The notes below the pieces were generated by a model. The model was not told the DNA's origin, searched no databases, and worked only from the letters and a program-made list of their open reading frames with translations. DNA of 34,087 nt. Origin: Chitinophagales bacterium (GTDB lineage: Bacteria > Bacteroidota > Bacteroidia > Chitinophagales > BACL12). The DNA lies in assembly GCA_019694895.1 (NCBI GenBank), contig JAIBBA010000019.1:1-34087 (forward strand). Reading direction: 5' to 3'. The position numbers and the translations under genes were made by a program. Each line of letters begins with the position of its first letter. Within the stretch, counting starts at the first letter, position 1. Below are positions 30,775 to 34,087 of this stretch, piece by piece.

Positions 30775-33057
30775 TTGAAAAGTTCGTTACTCATATTTTA
30801 TCTGTGTCTGCTCAGCACCTTCGTTGCAAAGGCTCAAATGACACCACCCTATAGTATTTTATATGACGACACACAAGTGAACAAGATCTATATCACCATG
30901 GATATAGATTCGCTTTCAGAAATGTACGATGAACTTGAAAACGAACATGAGTATGCAGTGCAATTTGTTTTCGACAGAGGTACACAAACCGACACCTTAC
31001 AGGATGTAGGATTTAGATTGAGAGGTAATACCTCTTTATCCAGTGCAAAAAAATCATTTAAAGTTTCGTTCAATACTTACAATCCGGGTCGCACGTTTGA
31101 AACTGCCAAGAAATTAAATCTTATCGGCAATCACAACGACCCTACTATGGTTCGTGAAAAAACGTATTTCGACATTTATAATCGCCTAGGGCTTCCCATG
31201 CGCAGAGTGGGATTTGCTGAAGTGTATATTAACGATCAATATTTTGGATTTTATACCGTAGTTGAAGAATATGACGATATCTGGTGCCGCGACCGCTATG
31301 GCGATGATGCAGGTGCTCTGTTCAAATGTTTATACGGTAGTACATTTACCTATAATGGGGAAAATACAGGTGCATACAACACATACGAACAACAATCAAA
31401 TGAACAAGTGAATATGAAAGGCGAATTGGCTCACATGTTCGATGTATTGAATAACACACCCATTGCCGATCTCCCTTGTGCTTTCGAACCCTTATTTGAT
31501 GTAGATCAATTTTTAAAGATCTATGCCTTAGATATCTCTACCGGTCACTGGGATAATTATGGCGCCAATCAAAATAATTATTATCTCTACCATGATTTAA
31601 AATCAGGGCAATATAAATTCCTGAGCTATGATTGCGATAACGTCCTTGGCATCGATTGGTTCGGAATTGACTGGGGAACACGCAATGTTTACGACTGGAA
31701 TTTTGATGGCCGACCATTAGTTGAACGATTGCTGCAAGTTGATGTATATCGCGAACGTTTCAGCTATTATCTCAACCTCATTGCCACTTATGGCATGGAT
31801 ACCGATTATTGGTATCCGCGTTTAGACGACATCCGCGACCTTATCGCTCCGTCAGCATTAGCTGATATTTATCGCACCATGGATTATGGATATTCGTATG
31901 GCGATTTTCTTGATGGTTTTGATACAGATGATATAGACGGACATTGCCCTTACGGTATCAAGAATTTTTTCGACGCACGCATCAACAGCACACTTGATCA
32001 GGTGGAATTAAGTGATATCGCACCTATCATTCATTTCCCCCAACAAGATCATATGCTTTTAGAACATGGTGATTATTTAAATATCACTGTTTTCATTGAA
32101 GAAGATGTTTCCGTATCCGCTGTTCAGTTATTGTATAGTAATAATGAAACTGGTTACAGCACTGCAGATTTATATGACGATGGTGCACATGGTGATGGCA
32201 TTGCGGGTGATAACATTTATGGTAACACCGTAATTGTACCTATGGATGGCACCACTTTTTATTATCATATTATCGCATCTGATAATACAGGAAATGAAAG
32301 TGTTTATCCTGTTTGTGAAAACATCGCACGCACAATCGGATATACAACACCAACATTACATATCAACGAAGTGATGCCTGATAATGTAAGCACGGTGCCC
32401 GATGGAGCCGGTGAATTTCCTGATTTTATAGAATTATATAATTACGGTTTATATGCCATTGACATCAGCAATTTATTTATCACCGATGAATTGGACAGGC
32501 CAACAAAATGGCGACTGCCTGATATGATGCTTCCTTTTGACAGTTATGTGTTAATCTTTGCCGATAATGAAACGGAACAGGGCCTCAATCATGCTACCTT
32601 CTCTATCGATGCAGATAAGGATGACTTATTTATTTATGGCGATGTCACTACCGATTATTATTTAATCGATTCCACCTCATTCAAGAATATTCCACCTGAT
32701 GTTTCATGGGGCAGATTACCAAATGGAACTGGTCCATTTACGAATTTACCAGTTGCTTCCCCGGGAGCTTATAATACGGTGGACACCGCCTCCGTGCCGG
32801 ATTTGTTCGAAGTAATACTGACCAATAATCCGGGAACGCATACTTCTGAGGTAATCATTACCAACGATATTGCCCAAACCATTACACTCCATATTTTCAA
32901 CATGGCAGGGCAGGAAGTATTTAAAGAAGCACCTGCCACATTGCCCGCCGGCACCTATAGTTACAGCATTCCTGCAAATCGCCTGGGTTCCGGTGCATAC
33001 CTGATTCGTATTGGCCATGGCGATAAGGTTACAATGATTACATACTCTGTATTATAA
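30775..33057 (+). CDS. CotH kinase family protein with lamin-tail domain and T9SS type A sorting domain
   Basis: The 760-residue protein has a signal peptide (MKSSLLIFYLCLLSTFVAKA). The CotH kinase-like domain spans about 25-405, with FRLRGNTSLSSAKKSFKVSF, MVREKTYFDIYNRLG and KFLSYDCDNVLG, the last holding the conserved Asp region. A beta-sandwich spacer (about 410-515) precedes a lamin-tail domain (about 520-650, LHINEVMPDN..PDFIELYNYG). The end is a T9SS type A tail (FNMAGQEVF...LGSGAYLIRI). CotH proteins are atypical kinases known from Bacillus spore coats; the target of secreted Bacteroidota forms is unknown. Only TTG is available as start, since an in-frame TAA lies at 30760-30762. It is divergent from the amylase gene. 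Confidence 0.92.
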   Translation: MKSSLLIFYLCLLSTFVAKAQMTPPYSILYDDTQVNKIYITMDIDSLSEMYDELENEHEYAVQFVFDRGTQTDTLQDVGFRLRGNTSLSSAKKSFKVSFNTYNPGRTFETAKKLNLIGNHNDPTMVREKTYFDIYNRLGLPMRRVGFAEVYINDQYFGFYTVVEEYDDIWCRDRYGDDAGALFKCLYGSTFTYNGENTGAYNTYEQQSNEQVNMKGELAHMFDVLNNTPIADLPCAFEPLFDVDQFLKIYALDISTGHWDNYGANQNNYYLYHDLKSGQYKFLSYDCDNVLGIDWFGIDWGTRNVYDWNFDGRPLVERLLQVDVYRERFSYYLNLIATYGMDTDYWYPRLDDIRDLIAPSALADIYRTMDYGYSYGDFLDGFDTDDIDGHCPYGIKNFFDARINSTLDQVELSDIAPIIHFPQQDHMLLEHGDYLNITVFIEEDVSVSAVQLLYSNNETGYSTADLYDDGAHGDGIAGDNIYGNTVIVPMDGTTFYYHIIASDNTGNESVYPVCENIARTIGYTTPTLHINEVMPDNVSTVPDGAGEFPDFIELYNYGLYAIDISNLFITDELDRPTKWRLPDMMLPFDSYVLIFADNETEQGLNHATFSIDADKDDLFIYGDVTTDYYLIDSTSFKNIPPDVSWGRLPNGTGPFTNLPVASPGAYNTVDTASVPDLFEVILTNNPGTHTSEVIITNDIAQTITLHIFNMAGQEVFKEAPATLPAGTYSYSIPANRLGSGAYLIRIGHGDKVTMITYSVL

Positions 33058-33063
33058 TGATAA

Positions 33064-33094
33064 TTGCCAATTGTCGGCTAAAGCCGTAAATTTG
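33064..33094 (+). promoter_or_regulatory. Candidate full promoter of yebC (-33 TTG and -7 TAAATTTG)
   Basis: TTG at 33064-33066, a 20-nt spacer and TAAATTTG at 33087-33094 match the Bacteroidota sigma-A promoter layout; this is the only site in the window where both elements fit. A perfect hairpin CGGC-TAAA-GCCG (33075-33086) lies between them and could be an operator. The start codon is 19 nt downstream. Confidence 0.5.
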
Positions 33095-33113
33095 CTGCCT
33101 CAAAACAATTATT

Positions 33114-33833
33114 ATGGGACGCGCATTCGAATATCGCAAGGAAAGAAAATTCAAACGCTGGGGTGCAATGGCTACTGCCTTTACCCGTGTAGGACGTGAA
33201 ATTGCCATCGCTGTAAAAAACGGCGGACCTAATCCTGAAGCGAATCCCAAGCTGCGTATTGCCATTCAGAATGCTAAGGCGGTACAGATGCCGAAAGACC
33301 GTGTAGAAGCTGCTATCAAACGCGCATCAAGCAAGGATGAAAAAGATTTTGAGGAAGTGGTATACGAAGGTATCGGCCCCGGTGGTGTAGCCATCATGGT
33401 TGAATGTGCTACCGATAATACTACTCGCACCGTTGCAAATGTTCGCGTACTCTTCTCTAAAGGAGGAGGTGCTTTGGGTACCAGCGGATCAGTTGGTTAT
33501 TTATTTGAACGAAAAGGTATTTTCAAAGTTGAATCCGGAAAGATTAAACTCGATGTTGTTGAATTAGACCTCATCGATGGTGGTGCCGAAGATATTTATG
33601 AAGAAGATGGAACTGTTTACATCGAAACATCTTTCAACGATTTCGGAAATATGCAGAAGAAACTTGATGAACTGAATATCGAGATCAGTGGTGCCGAATT
33701 ATTGCGTATTCCCATGAATAAAAATGCGGTTCCTCCCGACGCTGAAAAACTCGTGCACAATCTCATCGAAAAACTCGAAGAAGACGAAGACGTAGTGAAT
33801 GTATTCCACAATATGGTGGAAACCATGGAGTAA
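33114..33833 (+). CDS. yebC: YebC/PmpR family protein (transcription/translation factor)
   Basis: The 239-residue protein matches the YebC/TACO1 family over its full length. It opens with a GRAFEYRKERKFKRWGAMA block and continues with FTRVGREI and ANPKLRIAIQNAKAVQMPKDRVEAAIKRA. The second and third domains contain YEGIGPGGVAIMVECATDN and KGGGALGTSGSVGYLFERKG. Homologues act as DNA-binding regulators or as translation factors that help ribosomes pass proline stretches; the choice cannot be made from this sequence. The N-terminus has an extra-basic FEYRKERKFKRW in place of the common GHSKW start, as often in this phylum. The gene is monocistronic, with a good promoter upstream. Confidence 0.95.
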   Translation: MGRAFEYRKERKFKRWGAMATAFTRVGREIAIAVKNGGPNPEANPKLRIAIQNAKAVQMPKDRVEAAIKRASSKDEKDFEEVVYEGIGPGGVAIMVECATDNTTRTVANVRVLFSKGGGALGTSGSVGYLFERKGIFKVESGKIKLDVVELDLIDGGAEDIYEEDGTVYIETSFNDFGNMQKKLDELNIEISGAELLRIPMNKNAVPPDAEKLVHNLIEKLEEDEDVVNVFHNMVETME

Positions 33834-33842
33834 GTTTTTTTT

Positions 33843-33874
33843 CGCGCTAAGACGCAAAGTTGCAAAGGCGCAAA
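33843..33874. repeat. Degenerate octamer tandem repeat
   Basis: Four consecutive 8-mers can be read: CGCGCTAA, GACGCAAA, GTTGCAAA and GGCGCAAA. The last three fit GNNGCAAA exactly. The run directly follows yebC and a T-rich tract. Similar GCAAAG-type runs recur between genes in many environmental genomes, from memory. No hairpin terminator is formed. Confidence 0.6.
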
Positions 33875-33881
33875 ACAAATT

Positions 33882-34087
33882 CCCCAAACACACGAGTCAC
33901 GTATTGCCCAAAACTCACGATTTACGAGTCACGTATTACCCCAAACTCACGAGTCACGATTCACGTATTACCCCAAACTCACGAGTCACGATTCACGAGT
34001 CACGATTCACGTCTTACCCCAAACTCACCACCCGCCTGCTCAGCGAGGTAAACTCACCCACTCACCACTCACCACTCACCACTCACC
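33882..34087. repeat. Heptamer-based tandem repeat array reaching the window edge
   Basis: The region is built from 7-mers of form ANTCAC(G/C), where N is C, G or T, joined by an 11-nt linker TATTACCCCAA. Unit boundaries (starting CCCCAA) are 33882, 33907, 33939, 33971 and 34017. Unit lengths are 25, 32, 32 and 46 nt, that is 2, 3, 3 and 5 heptads plus linker. Unit four is unit three with exactly two extra heptads. The right end, after an unrelated 20-nt piece (CACCCGCC...GAGG), becomes pure ACTCACC repeats running off the window. Period seven is not a multiple of three, so this is not coding. Confidence 0.8.

Noticed and set aside
28889-33057. Polysaccharide utilisation locus around the GH13 amylase
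   Set aside because: No SusC/SusD-like transporter, sensor or further carbohydrate enzyme is adjacent; CotH is not a PUL marker.
33860-34051. 63-codon ORF across the repeats
   Set aside because: The reading frame only reflects the heptamer repeat, whose period is not a multiple of three; repeated amino-acid strings are an artefact.
33882-34087. Possible CRISPR array
   Set aside because: Units are built from degenerate heptads with an 11-nt linker. There are no unique spacers of constant length and no cas genes.

Overview
The window looks like a chromosomal segment of a Bacteroidota bacterium, probably a Chitinophagales- or Saprospiria-like lineage. The evidence is: secreted proteins with type IX secretion (T9SS) C-terminal sorting domains of both type A and type B (gliding-motility/CHU_C); repeated TAnnTTTG-type -7 promoter boxes; almost no Shine-Dalgarno sequences; a Bacteroidota-style LptD/amidase/MlaD/OstA-like neighbourhood; and moderate AT richness. 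It is densely coding: no stretch above 300 bases lacks a gene, and I found no rRNA, tRNA, insertion sequence, prophage or CRISPR array.

Layout. 1-620 (-) is the N-terminal part of a secreted protein that runs off the window. 792-1358 (+) is YqgE/AlgH. 1363-6969 (-) holds a GH57/DUF3536 glycosidase-like gene followed by the DEXH helicase and PdeM nuclease of the ligase-associated DNA-damage cluster; their usual ligase and exonuclease partners are not in the window. 7184-9274 (+) is a large secreted FN3-containing protein. 9293-15730 is an envelope-biogenesis block: LptD (-) divergent from an N-acetylmuramoyl-L-alanine amidase with a SPOR domain, a MlaD-type MCE protein and an OstA/LptA-like protein (+). 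15738-19076 (-) is a tightly overlapping four-gene operon (SAM hydrolase family, ABM monooxygenase, aroB, aroA), divergent from phoH (19120/19150-20121, +).

20136-21899 is a beta-carbonic anhydrase (-) divergent from an SbtA-like sodium/bicarbonate transporter (+), a compact inorganic-carbon module with an inverted-repeat-rich 162-bp spacer. 21916-22437 (-) is a DinB-family protein. 22571-25689 (+) is a run of four genes with an envelope flavour: unknown protein, membrane-anchored metallophosphoesterase, MORN/YwqK-like lipoprotein and YkuD_2 L,D-transpeptidase-like lipoprotein. 25690-27786 (-) is a glycine-rich T9SS type B cargo protein. 27886-28885 (+) is a tandem pair of DinB-family proteins. 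28889-30760 (-) is a secreted GH13 alpha-amylase, divergent from a secreted CotH-kinase/lamin-tail/T9SS type A protein (30775-33057, +). YebC (33114-33833, +) ends the coding part, followed by degenerate octamer and heptamer tandem repeats to the window edge.

Most genes are housekeeping or envelope functions. I saw no convincing new defence or mobile system. The features most worth a second look are: (1) the repeated placement of a TAnnTTTG box exactly 4-5 nt before start codons, implying leaderless or near-leaderless mRNAs; (2) the carbonic anhydrase/SbtA pair with three AACATT-type half-sites between the genes; (3) the heptad repeat array with an ordered variable position at 33882-34087; and (4) the PdeM-helicase pair lying directly downstream of a GH57 gene rather than a ligase.
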